Assembly: GCA_021825585.1 (NCBI GenBank)
Contig: JAKAGT010000007.1
Coordinates: forward strand, 62,001 to 126,000
Length of the DNA stretch: 64,000 nucleotides
Origin: Bacteroidota bacterium
GTDB taxonomy: Bacteria > Bacteroidota > Ignavibacteria > Kryptoniales > JAKASW01
Direction of reading: 5' to 3'
The position numbers and the translations under genes were made by a program. The notes under the pieces were generated by a model, which was not told the DNA's origin, made no database searches, and worked only from the letters and a program-made list of their open reading frames with translations. Positions 8,628 through 18,813 of the stretch are shown one piece after another (positions within the stretch are counted from its first letter, which is position 1; each line of letters starts with the position of its first letter).

Positions 8628-9121
8628 TTCAGGATGTGAAGATAAAGTTGGATTAGAACGTTTGCATAGATTCCACAGATCACATCATCCAGCATGATCG
8701 ACAGTCCCCCGTGTTTCTTATCAAAATAACTGGCCGGAAAAGGCTTGAAAATGTCCAGGAATCTGAACACAAGGAAACCTATCGCAACCAGGAGCATTCG
8801 TTTCGGAAGAAACACCAGACTGATCCACATGCCTATGACCTCATCGATAACCACTCTCGAAGGGTCGTGTCCGTAAACCTTCTCCATTTTCCCCGCTGCA
8901 TAACTCCCCCATACAAAGAACACCATGATCGCAGGAATGATGATGTACGGTTTCTCGAAACCGTCAATGCCATAAAACAGGAGCCCGACCACGGATCCCG
9001 CCGTACCGGGCGCAATCGGAGAGAGACCGCTCCCAAATCCGGTGGAGATTAACTTATCAAGAAAAGAAGCCCTGCCGGCAGAGGTCTCCGGCAGCTGTTC
9101 ACTCGGACTCCGCTCTTCCAT
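8624..9121 (-). CDS. pgpA: Phosphatidylglycerophosphatase A
   Basis: Dephosphorylates phosphatidylglycerol phosphate at the inner membrane. It contains GFGSGLSPIAPGTAGS, the conserved VIDEVIGMW segment and FRFLDIFKPFPA, all PgpA hallmarks, in 165 residues with several membrane helices. It directly follows pgsA (23-base overlap), so both steps of phosphatidylglycerol synthesis are coupled. Confidence 0.94.
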   Translation of the reverse strand: MEERSPSEQLPETSAGRASFLDKLISTGFGSGLSPIAPGTAGSVVGLLFYGIDGFEKPYIIIPAIMVFFVWGSYAAGKMEKVYGHDPSRVVIDEVIGMWISLVFLPKRMLLVAIGFLVFRFLDIFKPFPASYFDKKHGGLSIMLDDVICGIYANVLIQLYLHILK

Positions 9122-9704
9122 TGACCCCCCGCAAAGAAGAATATATCACCTTGTAATTCTCAATGAGGTACTGAACGCCCGTCCCGAACGTGAGCACCGT
9201 TACAACCAGCATAGAAAAATAAAGCACGTTCTTATCGAGGATGACCTTCGTTAACGGCGACAATGAGGACGTGGAATCGCTTAGTACGACCGCAAGCATT
9301 ACCGCGTAAATGAAGACCATCTGTGCGAAAGTCTTCACCTTTGCACTGAAGTTCGTATGCAGAGTATGATGACCCAGTTCGGCAAAAGAGCGCAGCAATG
9401 TGATCGAAATATCCCTTACGACTATAACCCAAACCATCCACACCTCAATCATCCCCAGCCATGCGAAAGCCACGAAGGCGGCCGAGGTCAGGATCTTATC
9501 CGCGAGCGGGTCCAGGAATATCCCCCACCTGGTGACCTTGCCAAGTTTCCTCGCAACCCAGCCATCGTACCAATCCGTCAGGGCGGCAACCGCAAAGACG
9601 ACCACGGATGCCTGTTTGAAAACGAGCCTTTCGCTTATGAAAAGGAGGACGAACAGAGGCGTGAGTAGTATTCTTAAAATTGTAAGCTGGTTAGGTAACG
9701 TCAT
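9099..9704 (-). CDS. pgsA: CDP-diacylglycerol-glycerol-3-phosphate 3-phosphatidyltransferase
   Basis: Integral-membrane CDP-alcohol phosphotransferase that makes phosphatidylglycerol phosphate. The signature D-G-x2-A-R-x8-G-x3-D-x3-D is visible as DWYDGWVARKLG followed by GIFLDPLADK. About 201 residues from the ATG at 9704 (MTLPNQLTILR). The upstream start at 9731 adds nine residues unlike the family and was not chosen. First gene of the operon running to position 3946. Confidence 0.93.
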   Translation of the reverse strand: MTLPNQLTILRILLTPLFVLLFISERLVFKQASVVVFAVAALTDWYDGWVARKLGKVTRWGIFLDPLADKILTSAAFVAFAWLGMIEVWMVWVIVVRDISITLLRSFAELGHHTLHTNFSAKVKTFAQMVFIYAVMLAVVLSDSTSSLSPLTKVILDKNVLYFSMLVVTVLTFGTGVQYLIENYKVIYSSLRGVNGRAESE

Positions 9705-9831
9705 CCTGACACAATTTAAGTGCGAACCCAATCGGGGTCAAGTCCGGACACCCCTCTTCATTTACTAAGCCAGTGCCCCGAGGATTCGTTTATCAATTGA
9801 ATTTGTAGCTACGACGAAATATTTTTAGGAA

Positions 9832-11028
9832 ATGACTGATAATATCCTTTCTCTTTCAAAAAAAGTCTTCCCTGAAATCGTCAAACTCAGGCGCCGCCTT
9901 CATCAATTCCCCGAACTCGCCTTTGAGGAATTTGACACCAGCGACACGATCGCCGCAGAACTTGGGAAAATAGGAATCGGCGTGAAGAGGCGTGTCGGAA
10001 AGACCGGGTTGATCGGGATTCTTAGGGGTAGTTCTAACTCCGGCGTCGTCGCGCTTCGCGCCGACATGGATGGACTTCCCGTTGCCGAAGAAAGCGGGCT
10101 CGAGTTTGCCAGCCGGAACGCCGGCAAGATGCACGCCTGCGGCCACGACGCTCACATGGCAATGCTTGTAGGCGCCGCCATGATACTCTCCCGGCTGAGA
10201 AAAGAAGTGAATGGCACTGTGAAGTTTTTGTTTCAGCCGAGTGAAGAGAAGAATCCTGGCGGTGCCCCTGCGATGATCAAAGACGGCGCACTTTCGAATC
10301 CTGATGTCGATGTGGTTTTCGGGCAGCATGTCACCAACGAGTTGCCTTCAGGCAAGTTCGGCTTCCGCCCGGGGCCTATCATGGCATCCGCCGATGAGGT
10401 TTATATCACCGTCATCGGAAAAGGCGGCCACGGTGCTAAGCCGCATGAGACCGTAGACCCTGTCACAATCGCGGCGCGCATAGTGGACTCCCTGCAGTCC
10501 GTCATAAGCCGGATGAAGGATCCGATGGACCCGTCAGTCCTTACGATAGGTTCGATTCACGGAGGAACCGCCCCGAACATTATCCCTGATAAGGTTGAGC
10601 TTGCCGCGACACTGAGGACGATGAATGAGAAGTGGCGGAAGCGTGCTCATGAGCTGATAATCCGCACCGCGTCGGAAACCGCAAAGGCTTTCGGCGGAAG
10701 CTGTAAGATAGTAATAAGCCACGGGTACCCCGTGCTGGTGAATTCCGAGCAGGAAACACTCCTGGCGCGGAGCGCATTGACCAGCCTTTACGGAAAAAAC
10801 GCCGCGGTGACAATCCCGCCCGTGATGGGAGCCGAGGACTTCGCATATTACCTGCAAAAGATACCGGGGACGTTTTGGTGGATTGGGACAGGGAGCAGAA
10901 AGGCAGGAGCGACCTCTTCGATTCACAGTTCGAAATTCAGGATAGACGAGTCGTCTTTGATGCACGGTGCAGCCTTCCTTGCCTACCTAACCATCGAATA
11001 TTTGAGACAGCGTGGCCGCGAAAGCTAA
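9832..11028 (+). CDS. M20 family amidohydrolase / zinc peptidase
   Basis: Cytoplasmic metallohydrolase of 398 residues. The metal-binding motif CGHDAHMAM, the EEKNPGGA segment and a dimerisation domain with GGHGAKPHETVDP and IHGGTAPNIIPD place it with amidohydrolases that deacylate N-acyl-amino acids or related amides (AmhX/HipO/IAA-amino-acid hydrolase group). Substrate unknown. The glnE GTG lies inside its 3' end (17-base overlap). It is divergent from pgsA; the shared 127-bp gap presumably holds both promoters. Confidence 0.9.
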   Translation: MTDNILSLSKKVFPEIVKLRRRLHQFPELAFEEFDTSDTIAAELGKIGIGVKRRVGKTGLIGILRGSSNSGVVALRADMDGLPVAEESGLEFASRNAGKMHACGHDAHMAMLVGAAMILSRLRKEVNGTVKFLFQPSEEKNPGGAPAMIKDGALSNPDVDVVFGQHVTNELPSGKFGFRPGPIMASADEVYITVIGKGGHGAKPHETVDPVTIAARIVDSLQSVISRMKDPMDPSVLTIGSIHGGTAPNIIPDKVELAATLRTMNEKWRKRAHELIIRTASETAKAFGGSCKIVISHGYPVLVNSEQETLLARSALTSLYGKNAAVTIPPVMGAEDFAYYLQKIPGTFWWIGTGSRKAGATSSIHSSKFRIDESSLMHGAAFLAYLTIEYLRQRGRES

Positions 11029-13879
11029 AGAAAACGTCCTGGGGCTTCTCAAGAAAATCTTTGAGTTGACCGTAAACTCCGGTGCGGCAATTAATCCTAC
11101 GGAATTCATTGAGAATACCGAACTCCTTACAGCCAAGCTTCCCGACCAGTTCATGGCACTCAACAACTTTGAACGATTCCTGGCAGCTACTCCGAGTTCA
11201 ACATCGATCTTGTCGGATCTTTCCAGGGACAAAAGGCTCTGTGAAGACTTCTTCGCGATAATCTCGACCAGCCAGTATCTTGCCGATATTCTGGTTAAGC
11301 ACCCCGGTTTCTTCCGATTTCTCTTTTCCCCCGCCGGGATAGAGTCAAGGCTCAACCCTGTTTCACTTATTCCCGAACTCTCCAGTCAGATGGAGATTTA
11401 CCGGGAAACCTCCCACGCAAAGGATTACCTGCGGCGCGTATACAAACGGGAGATACTCCGAATCGGAGCACGCGATATTTGCGGACTTGACGATATCGAA
11501 GAGACAACATTACAAATTTCGCAGCTGGCCGAGTCCATTCTGCGAGTGTCATTCCTGGTAATGCAATCGAGGTTCAGGGCGAAATACGGGGGGACTCCCC
11601 CGCGCGTCAGCTGCATTGCCCTCGGAAAATTCGGCGGGAACGAACTCAACTACAGCTCGGACATCGATCTCCTCTTTCTCTTCTCAGCCGGCAAGAATAA
11701 GAGCGACCACGACGCCTCTCAGCAGGCCAATCTGTTCGTGAGCGAGTTGATCAAGGACTTGACCTCCGAGTCAGCCGAAGGACATCTGTACAGAATCGAT
11801 CTTCGGCTTCGTCCTGACGGCTCTTCCGGAGCTGCTGCACAGAGCCTTGAGAGCGCGCTTGCCTACTATGAGTCCCGGGGAGAGCTCTGGGAACGGCAGA
11901 TGCTCATCAAGGCGAGACATGTCGCGGGCGAAGAGAAAGTCAGCGAGACCTTCTTCAACCACATGAGATCGTTCATATATCCGCGCACATGGCTTGAAAA
12001 TCCGATCGACGAAATCCCCAGGATGAAGATGAGGATCGAAACCGCTAACCCGAACGAACTCAACGTAAAACTTCGAAGGGGCGGGATTCGAGACATAGAA
12101 TTTATCGTTCAAGCCCTTCAGCTCCTGAACGGCGGCTCCTCCCCCGAAATCCAGACTGGCAACACGCTCCAGGCAATCAAGCTCCTGGGGACGGCCCGGA
12201 TTCTGAATAAACAGGAAGCGGCCGTCCTCGCGGAGGCTTACAAGTTCTACAGGCTTGTCGAACACCGGTTGCAGCTATTCAAGAATCTGCAGACCCACAC
12301 GCTGCCGACGGACGGTATTGAATTCAGAAGCCTCGCGAAACGATGTGGTTTCAGGAACGAGAGAAAGTTCAGGAATCAGCTCTTCAACTACTTCGATGCT
12401 GTCTCCGAGCTTTTCAGCAGTGTTTTTCGTATTGAACAGCCTATCGAGCGGACAGAGATCGAACAGCTCATCCAGGGCTCTGTGAACGACAACAGAACGC
12501 GGCGCGTCCTGGAAAACTACGGTCTCAACAGAATCGAGGAAAGCTATAGGAATGTGCAGTTCCTTTCCCGCGGTATAACGAGGGCCGGAGATGTCGAATT
12601 TCCTGCTGGCGTGACAAAAGCATTCCGCGAGATCGCCCCGGCACTTTTCGAGGATATAAAGCTTACCGTCGACCAGGACCTCACTCTGAAGAACCTTGCC
12701 CGCATCGTCCCCTCCATTAAGAGCCTGGAGGTCTTTTACAGTTCTCTTTCCGATGAACACTTCAGAAAAATAATTTTGACGCTCTGCTCGAAAGCTACCC
12801 GGTTTGTGGACTACCTCACCGCCGAGCCGCTGCTCCTCGACCTGATCATTTCACCCGACAGACTCCTTGATAAGAATGCTTACATATCGGATTCATTATC
12901 CCTTTCCCTGCTGAAACAATTCAACGAAATCAAACTTGGACTCCTTTATCTTCTTGATCAAATATCCCTCGCCGAGGTGCACGCGAAGTGGTCCGGCGTT
13001 GCTGAACGGTTCCTGATCGACGCAATTGAGGAGGTAATGCCGAAGAGCCGCCCGCACGTCATCGCCGGCGGAAAATTCGGTTCGAGGGAAATGTCCTTCA
13101 TGTCGGACCTGGACCTGCTTTTCATTCTCCCCGATTCACTGAAGCAGAAGAAACCGGCAATCGAGAGCAAGATCACGGAGATCCAAAAGAGGCTCTTGGA
13201 TAGTAACGGAAGTCCGGTTTTCGCGATCGACCTTAAACTCCGACCCGAAGGAAAGAGCGCGCCGCTCCTCATGACCGTGTCGGAATACAAGGTTTACCTG
13301 GAGAAGCGCCTCTCCGTGTGGGAGACAATGGCCATGACCCGGTTCAGGAGCATCTTCCCATCCGAGGAGATCGAAGGGATCATCAGGAACGCGACACGGA
13401 ATGTCTCGATTACGCGCCGATCAATCGATGAAATAGCGGCATTATACGGGAAAGTCGTCCAGTCAAAAAGTTTCTTTGATGAGATTGACGTGAAGTCCGG
13501 GGATGGCGGGATCTTTGCAATCGAATTTCTTGTTCAGACTCTTCTCCTGAGTGATACCAGGAACACCGGGCGGATTATGCCCGCGTCAATTATCGAATCT
13601 ATAGTAAATCTGAAGCAGAACGGCACTCTGCCTGAACAGACCGCAGATGAAGTCAGAGAGAGCTATGAATTCTACAGGATGATCGAGTTTTCCAATTACG
13701 TCTCTCTGTCGAAGACAAATCACAAGATCCCGCACGATGAACGCGAGTTGGAGTCGCTTGCGGCACACCTTGACTTCAAGAACTCAGCCGAGTTTCTCGA
13801 CAGCCTGAAAGCACGGATGAGGAAGATCAGTTCGCTGTTCAAGAATACGATCTCACAGCTCATCGAATCAGCGGATTGA
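11012..13879 (+). CDS. glnE: Bifunctional glutamine synthetase adenylyltransferase/deadenylase-like protein
   Basis: Large two-half protein of 955 residues. Each half carries a nucleotidyltransferase motif: GKFGGNELNYSSDIDLLFLF near residues 205-224 and GGKFGSREMSFMSDLDLLF near 687-705. Each is followed by the RLRPDG or LRPEGKS strand and GGIRDIEFIVQ or GGIFAIEFLVQ. This is the GlnE plan: a deadenylating N half and an adenylylating C half. The GTG at 11012 overlaps the M20 gene. No glnA, glnB or glnD lies nearby, so the target and the PII input cannot be confirmed here. Confidence 0.9.
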   Translation: MAAKAKENVLGLLKKIFELTVNSGAAINPTEFIENTELLTAKLPDQFMALNNFERFLAATPSSTSILSDLSRDKRLCEDFFAIISTSQYLADILVKHPGFFRFLFSPAGIESRLNPVSLIPELSSQMEIYRETSHAKDYLRRVYKREILRIGARDICGLDDIEETTLQISQLAESILRVSFLVMQSRFRAKYGGTPPRVSCIALGKFGGNELNYSSDIDLLFLFSAGKNKSDHDASQQANLFVSELIKDLTSESAEGHLYRIDLRLRPDGSSGAAAQSLESALAYYESRGELWERQMLIKARHVAGEEKVSETFFNHMRSFIYPRTWLENPIDEIPRMKMRIETANPNELNVKLRRGGIRDIEFIVQALQLLNGGSSPEIQTGNTLQAIKLLGTARILNKQEAAVLAEAYKFYRLVEHRLQLFKNLQTHTLPTDGIEFRSLAKRCGFRNERKFRNQLFNYFDAVSELFSSVFRIEQPIERTEIEQLIQGSVNDNRTRRVLENYGLNRIEESYRNVQFLSRGITRAGDVEFPAGVTKAFREIAPALFEDIKLTVDQDLTLKNLARIVPSIKSLEVFYSSLSDEHFRKIILTLCSKATRFVDYLTAEPLLLDLIISPDRLLDKNAYISDSLSLSLLKQFNEIKLGLLYLLDQISLAEVHAKWSGVAERFLIDAIEEVMPKSRPHVIAGGKFGSREMSFMSDLDLLFILPDSLKQKKPAIESKITEIQKRLLDSNGSPVFAIDLKLRPEGKSAPLLMTVSEYKVYLEKRLSVWETMAMTRFRSIFPSEEIEGIIRNATRNVSITRRSIDEIAALYGKVVQSKSFFDEIDVKSGDGGIFAIEFLVQTLLLSDTRNTGRIMPASIIESIVNLKQNGTLPEQTADEVRESYEFYRMIEFSNYVSLSKTNHKIPHDERELESLAAHLDFKNSAEFLDSLKARMRKISSLFKNTISQLIESAD

Positions 13880-13889
13880 GGCAAGACTC

Positions 13890-15890
13890 TTGAAAGGCAG
13901 CCGGAAGCCTGTCGCCCAGACCTCTTTCAAGTCTGTAAACAATAAGGTCCCGTCAAATGCATCCACGCGATTCGAGCGGCTTGACTTCCTGATAGCCGGA
14001 AATCTTGCCGCCATTTCGTTTCTCATCTACTTCTTCACGATGTCAAGGAGCATTCCTTATATCGATGGTGGAGAACTCACAACGGTTCTCTGGACGCTCG
14101 GCATCGCGCATCCGACCGGGTATCCGCTTTTCACGCTGTTGGGATATGCGTTCGTGCACATTCCCATCTCCAGCGAGGTTGCGGTCCGCGCAAATTTATT
14201 TGCGGTCGCATGTACGGCACTTGCCGGAGGCCTTTTCTATCTCGCAATCCTGCGTGCTCACTGGGCGCTCGGCGCCGGCGATTCGGCTTCAACCGCTGCC
14301 TCTCAATCAAAGAAAACACGGGGCGAAAATCGCGATCGGTCCCTGGGAAACGATTCAACCACCGGATTCGTCGTGAGGCTGGCTTCTGCTGATGCGGCCC
14401 TTTGCCTGATATTTTCGGCTACATTTTGGGATCAGAGTACTTCTATCGAGGTTTACCCCCTTCAGCTGGCGCTGTTTGCGCTGATATTGATTTTCTGGCT
14501 TAAGTTCTACGCCCTGCCGACAAGACGGCAGGCATTTCTGGCGGGCTTGACGTTAGGGCTTGGTTTTTCAAATCACATGACGACCGTGCTGACCGTCCCC
14601 GCAATCCTCTTTCTCCTGGTCCTGAATTACAGGGAAAAGAGAATGAAGACAAAGCTCCTTTCTTTCACAGCGGCAGGAGCGGCATTGCCGCTTCTTATTT
14701 ACATCTACCTTCCGATTCGCGCAGCTCAGTCCCCGATTCTCGATTGGGGAAATCCGGATAACCTGCAGAGGTTCATCTGGCATGTAACAGGAAAACAGTT
14801 CAGGACGTGGATGTTCAGTTCATTCAACGTTTTCCGGCACCAGCTGGGAGTCTTCTTTTCCAGTCTTCCATCTGAATTCACCATCAGTCTCGTAGTTGTC
14901 GTCCTCGGAATTATCATAGCACTCCTTTCCCGACGGAGATATTTTTGGTGGGCGATCCTGCTCCTCCTCGGCGATATTTTTTACGCCGCCAATTACAACA
15001 TCCACGACATTTTAAGCTATTTCCTTCTGGCATACATAGGGCTCACACTCTTTGCCGCTACCGGTTTTGAATTCATTATCCAACAGATCATCAGGCTCTC
15101 GGGGACAAAATATACCGTCGCGCTGCTCGTCCTGTTGTTGCCGGTGGTTTCAGCCGCTTTGAATTACAGTAACGTAAACGAGAGCGATGATTTTGCGGTC
15201 GAAAGGTACACCCGAGATATACTTACCAGCCTGCCGCAGAATTCGCTTGTGTTGTCCTTCCAGTGGGACGATTTCGTGTCCGCTTCTCTCTACTACCAGC
15301 ACGTAGACAAGGTAAGGCCAGACATAATTGTTATCGATAAAGAGCTCCTTCGAAGATCCTGGTATGCAAATCAGATACACACCCGCTATGCATATCTCTT
15401 CCCGAATCCCGATCCCATCTTCTCGGCATACATGGATAACCTCCGCCTTTTTGAGAACGGACTCCCCTACGACCCGAACAGCATCGAGCACACTTATTCT
15501 GATTTCATTCGTGAGATAATTCACGGAGCACTCCGAAACGGGAGAGACGTATTCGTCGGCCCCGAAATGGAAAACAGATATCTTTACGGATACAACAAAG
15601 TGCCCTACGGCCTCCTCTACGAACTCACGAATGACAGTTCATATACTTCATACGGTCAGGAGGGGCTAAACGGTTTTCGCGCAGCAAAGAAAGTGGATAA
15701 CGTGTATTCTCATCAGATTGAAAACTTCTACAGTCAAATGTTTCTCGCACGTGCGGCGTACGAATACAGATACGGACATTTGAGACGTACCCTGGTCTGG
15801 CTCGACAAAACGCTTGAAGTCGATCCTGGGTCACAGTCTGCCCTGACAGCCAAGATCGGGATACAACAGCGGCTGGGATACGCACGATGA
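13890..15890 (+). CDS. DUF2723 polytopic membrane protein, putative protein O-glycosyltransferase
   Basis: Membrane protein of 666 residues with ten or more hydrophobic segments. Near residues 55-85 it carries the DUF2723 hallmark GELTTVLWTLGIAHPTGYPL, which resembles the luminal acidic motif of GT-C mannosyltransferases. A large extracytoplasmic C-terminal domain ends in a TPR-like helix pair. I take the TTG at 13890, preceded by TGAGG, because it follows glnE by 10 bases and gives a sensible N-terminus. Family members (TMEM260-like) transfer sugars to proteins or lipids; that activity is inferred. Its end overlaps the next gene (ATGA). Confidence 0.82.
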   Translation: MKGSRKPVAQTSFKSVNNKVPSNASTRFERLDFLIAGNLAAISFLIYFFTMSRSIPYIDGGELTTVLWTLGIAHPTGYPLFTLLGYAFVHIPISSEVAVRANLFAVACTALAGGLFYLAILRAHWALGAGDSASTAASQSKKTRGENRDRSLGNDSTTGFVVRLASADAALCLIFSATFWDQSTSIEVYPLQLALFALILIFWLKFYALPTRRQAFLAGLTLGLGFSNHMTTVLTVPAILFLLVLNYREKRMKTKLLSFTAAGAALPLLIYIYLPIRAAQSPILDWGNPDNLQRFIWHVTGKQFRTWMFSSFNVFRHQLGVFFSSLPSEFTISLVVVVLGIIIALLSRRRYFWWAILLLLGDIFYAANYNIHDILSYFLLAYIGLTLFAATGFEFIIQQIIRLSGTKYTVALLVLLLPVVSAALNYSNVNESDDFAVERYTRDILTSLPQNSLVLSFQWDDFVSASLYYQHVDKVRPDIIVIDKELLRRSWYANQIHTRYAYLFPNPDPIFSAYMDNLRLFENGLPYDPNSIEHTYSDFIREIIHGALRNGRDVFVGPEMENRYLYGYNKVPYGLLYELTNDSSYTSYGQEGLNGFRAAKKVDNVYSHQIENFYSQMFLARAAYEYRYGHLRRTLVWLDKTLEVDPGSQSALTAKIGIQQRLGYAR

Positions 15891-16993
15891 CTCTGCTTCA
15901 TATTCTGGAGGTACTGGGCGTATTGTACTTGATGGAACTGGCCTTCTTCAGCCGTGCCGCCCGGCGGTCGCGAATGGCGCACCGAAGCGCGCCAACACCA
16001 CAGGGTTACCCGAAGGTTTCCGTCGTTGTTGCAGCAAAGGATGAGGAGAGGAATCTTCCTGCTTGTCTGCAATCATTATTGAATCTGGCTTACCCGAAGG
16101 AGCTGCTTGAGATCGTCGTTGTGAACGATCAATCAGCCGACTCGACTCCACAAATCATAGATGAAGCGGCACGTGAAAGCCGCTTTGTCAAAAGAGTCGA
16201 TGCCGTCGAGAGCGTGTCGACTCGCGGCAAGGCGAACGCTCTCGCCCAGGGCATTGACCGGGCGCAGGGGGAGCTAATCTTCCTGACAGATGCCGATTGC
16301 GTTGTACCACCCACCTGGATTAGCGAGACGCTGAAATATTTTGACGATGACACAGGAATTGTAGGAGGGGTTACGCTGATCTCAAATGCTTCACAGCGTG
16401 TTTACGGCATTCAGGCACTCGACTGGGATTTTCTGCTTACCGTTGGCGCCGGCGCCGCTACGATAGGACAACCCGTCGCGTGTCTTGGAAACAACCTGGT
16501 CTTCAGAAAGAAGGCATACGAAGAAGCCGGAGGTTACCGCAAAATCAAGTTCAGCATTACGGAAGACTTCGCACTCTTCAAGGCAATCGCCCATTCGCAC
16601 AAATGGAAATACAAGTTCCCGATGGATAAGAAGAACCTCGTAGAGACTCTCCCCGTCCCTTCGCTGAAAGAGGTTTTTTTGCAAAGGAAGAGATGGGCAA
16701 CCGGTGGCAAAGATACCGGTTTGTTCGGAATTGTGACGCTCGCTCCAGGCTTCCTTTTCCACTGGGCACTCATTGTATCTCTCTTTTATTCTCCCGCGGT
16801 TTTCCTGATTTTTTTCCTTTTGAAGACAATGGTGGACGGTGCTTTCGTCTCGCCGACACTCCGCCTTTACGGAAAGATTGCGCACTTGAAATTTATAGTT
16901 TATTTTGAGATTTATTATTTGCTATATGTTGCGATTCTCCCTTTTTCTGTCTACCTGGGCAGAGCGATAATTTGGAAAGGACGAAGGTATTAG
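15887..16993 (+). CDS. Membrane-anchored family 2 glycosyltransferase
   Basis: A GT-A processive-type synthase of 368 residues. An N-terminal helix is followed by VSVVVAAKDEERNLP, the metal-binding LTDADCVVP, an ED of acceptor type (SITEDFALF) and QRKRWATGG, a QxxRW motif. Three or more C-terminal membrane helices follow. The pattern resembles beta-glycan or icfG-like synthases. It overlaps the DUF2723 gene by 4 bases and ends directly before the M50 gene, so it probably builds or extends the glycan used by that cluster. Confidence 0.88.
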   Translation: MTLLHILEVLGVLYLMELAFFSRAARRSRMAHRSAPTPQGYPKVSVVVAAKDEERNLPACLQSLLNLAYPKELLEIVVVNDQSADSTPQIIDEAARESRFVKRVDAVESVSTRGKANALAQGIDRAQGELIFLTDADCVVPPTWISETLKYFDDDTGIVGGVTLISNASQRVYGIQALDWDFLLTVGAGAATIGQPVACLGNNLVFRKKAYEEAGGYRKIKFSITEDFALFKAIAHSHKWKYKFPMDKKNLVETLPVPSLKEVFLQRKRWATGGKDTGLFGIVTLAPGFLFHWALIVSLFYSPAVFLIFFLLKTMVDGAFVSPTLRLYGKIAHLKFIVYFEIYYLLYVAILPFSVYLGRAIIWKGRRY

Positions 16994-18004
16994 ATGTCTG
17001 ATTCGTCTGCCGGAAGCGGATACGAGTATACGGATCTGACTCCTGTTGTGACATGGCGGGAACTGAGGCTGCCTGTCCATATTTCCCTCTTCCTGATCAC
17101 ACTCGTCACCACAACGATGGCAGGTGTGGAATGGGTCGGGCGGGATCCGCTCAACCTTCAAAATCTTTCCATGGGCTTGCAATACAGTCTTTCGCTTTTG
17201 CTCATCCTCGGCTCGCATGAATTCGGTCACTTCTTCTATTCGCTGAAGCATCGTGTGAAGGCCACTCTCCCGTATTTCATACCGCTCCCCGTCATTCCGG
17301 GAATGCTGAACTTCGGAACTCTCGGGGCGGTTATCCGTACCAGGACTCCCGTCCCTTCGCGAAAAGCCATCTTCGACATAGGCGTCTCCGGACCGATCGT
17401 CGGCTTCATTGTGAGCATCGGCGTATTGATTTTCGGATTCACTCACCTCCCTTCAAGGGCATTTCTCCTTCAGATTCATCCGGGCTACGACTTCGCAAAC
17501 AATACCGTTCCGGGTTCTGCGGGAATCCCGCTTGCTTTCGGCAACACGATCCTCTTTAAACTCCTCGAGCTCATTTTCACAAATCCCCGCACGGAATTTG
17601 TCCCGCCTATGACGGAAATCTACCACTACCCGTTTCTCTGCGTAGGATGGTTCGGGTTGTTTGTGACCGCTATGAACCTCCTTCCCATCGGTCAATTGGA
17701 CGGCGGGCATATGATCTATGCCATGTTCGGACGCGCGCACCGGAAAATAGCGAGAATCTTTTTCGCCGTAATACTTGCGATCGGTCTGCTGGGCCTTCTG
17801 CCCCTCGTGGGAGTTAACCTTGAGATCGGCTGGACCGGTTGGCTTATGTGGTGTCTGATCCTCTTTCTCGTTGTAAAGCTCGATCACCCCCCGATAATGG
17901 ATCCTTCCCCGCTCGATGCCCGGAGAAAAGTGGTCGGGTGGTTGACGATTCTCATATTCCTGGTATCTTTCTCACCAATCCCATTCACAATCGCACTGAG
18001 GTAA
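16994..18004 (+). CDS. Site-2-type intramembrane metalloprotease (M50)
   Basis: Polytopic protease of 336 residues. The zinc motif HEFGHFF is near residue 75 and the second motif LPIGQLDGGHMIYAMFG near residue 235, the S2P arrangement. FIPLPVIPGMLNFGTLGAVI matches the plant/cyanobacterial S2P group that lacks a large PDZ insert. It could process a membrane-bound regulator or lipoprotein. No anti-sigma substrate is adjacent; the next gene encodes a lipoprotein, only 2 bases away. Confidence 0.9.
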   Translation: MSDSSAGSGYEYTDLTPVVTWRELRLPVHISLFLITLVTTTMAGVEWVGRDPLNLQNLSMGLQYSLSLLLILGSHEFGHFFYSLKHRVKATLPYFIPLPVIPGMLNFGTLGAVIRTRTPVPSRKAIFDIGVSGPIVGFIVSIGVLIFGFTHLPSRAFLLQIHPGYDFANNTVPGSAGIPLAFGNTILFKLLELIFTNPRTEFVPPMTEIYHYPFLCVGWFGLFVTAMNLLPIGQLDGGHMIYAMFGRAHRKIARIFFAVILAIGLLGLLPLVGVNLEIGWTGWLMWCLILFLVVKLDHPPIMDPSPLDARRKVVGWLTILIFLVSFSPIPFTIALR

Positions 18005-18006
18005 TC

Positions 18007-18813
18007 TTGCGGAAAGTATTTTTAGTTTTTTTTCTTAGTCTGATGGTAGGGGCATGCCAGAAGGCGAACGATGTAGTAGTCGATTCCTCGGCTCCAATCA
18101 ACGCTCAGCTTACGTATTTCGACAAGGACAGCCTTGACGTCGCTCAATATTTGAGCAATTCCTCTCTCAAGCCGACGATTAGCGACAGCTTTCAGATTCT
18201 TTTGAGCTCTTCAAAGGATTTTTCGCATCTTAATGTCCAGGTGCAAGACGATTCCGGAATAGTCCTTAACAATGCTGACTTCACGAACGTCAACGGGAAT
18301 AGAGTCGCAGGCGCGATATCTACGACACTGTCCAGCGTATACGTCGGTAACCTCACTTACGTATTCACGGCATATAACACACATGGAGCCTCCGGAAACT
18401 ATGCGGAGAAAAAACTACGATTGTTCAACGCCAAAGACGCCGGTCCGGTCATCGACAGCGTGTCAATGCCCGATTCGCTTATCCTTCCACAAACAAACAG
18501 CCTTGTGTTCGATATATATGCATACGTTACTGACGCCGCCGGACTGAGCGACGTCTCGAATGTTTATTTCGACGTTGTGAAACCTGACGGGACGCCCTCA
18601 ACAGGCAATCCCTTCATGATGTACGACGACGGCGGTGCCGCGGGTCTCCAGGTTGGAGACGATGATAGAGTAGCACATGACGGTACGTACACGCTGTCTG
18701 TCCAGCTTCCGGCCGGGACGGCCGTTGGCACCTACACATTCACTTTTCACGCCGTGGACCGCAGCGGTGTTTCGAGCGCACCAGTTTCCCATAAGATCAG
18801 GATCTATCAATGA
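18007..18813 (+). CDS. Putative outer-envelope lipoprotein with Ig-like repeats
   Basis: I chose the TTG at 18007, preceded by GAGG, because it yields a lipoprotein signal peptide (RKVFLVFFLSLMVGAC, lipobox VGAC). The longer frame from 17839 would run through the M50 gene. The mature part of about 250 residues is beta-rich, with repeated aromatic/Gly strands and a C-terminal segment (GTYTFTFHAVDRSGVSS) like bacterial Ig or cadherin-like domains. No enzymatic motif. It overlaps the next gene by 4 bases, so it is probably co-secreted with it. Confidence 0.72.
   Translation: MRKVFLVFFLSLMVGACQKANDVVVDSSAPINAQLTYFDKDSLDVAQYLSNSSLKPTISDSFQILLSSSKDFSHLNVQVQDDSGIVLNNADFTNVNGNRVAGAISTTLSSVYVGNLTYVFTAYNTHGASGNYAEKKLRLFNAKDAGPVIDSVSMPDSLILPQTNSLVFDIYAYVTDAAGLSDVSNVYFDVVKPDGTPSTGNPFMMYDDGGAAGLQVGDDDRVAHDGTYTLSVQLPAGTAVGTYTFTFHAVDRSGVSSAPVSHKIRIYQ

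Noticed and set aside
17839-18006. Longer N-terminus of the lipoprotein gene
   Set aside because: It lies within the M50 protease gene in another frame; the TTG at 18007 yields a clear lipoprotein signal with a ribosome-binding site.
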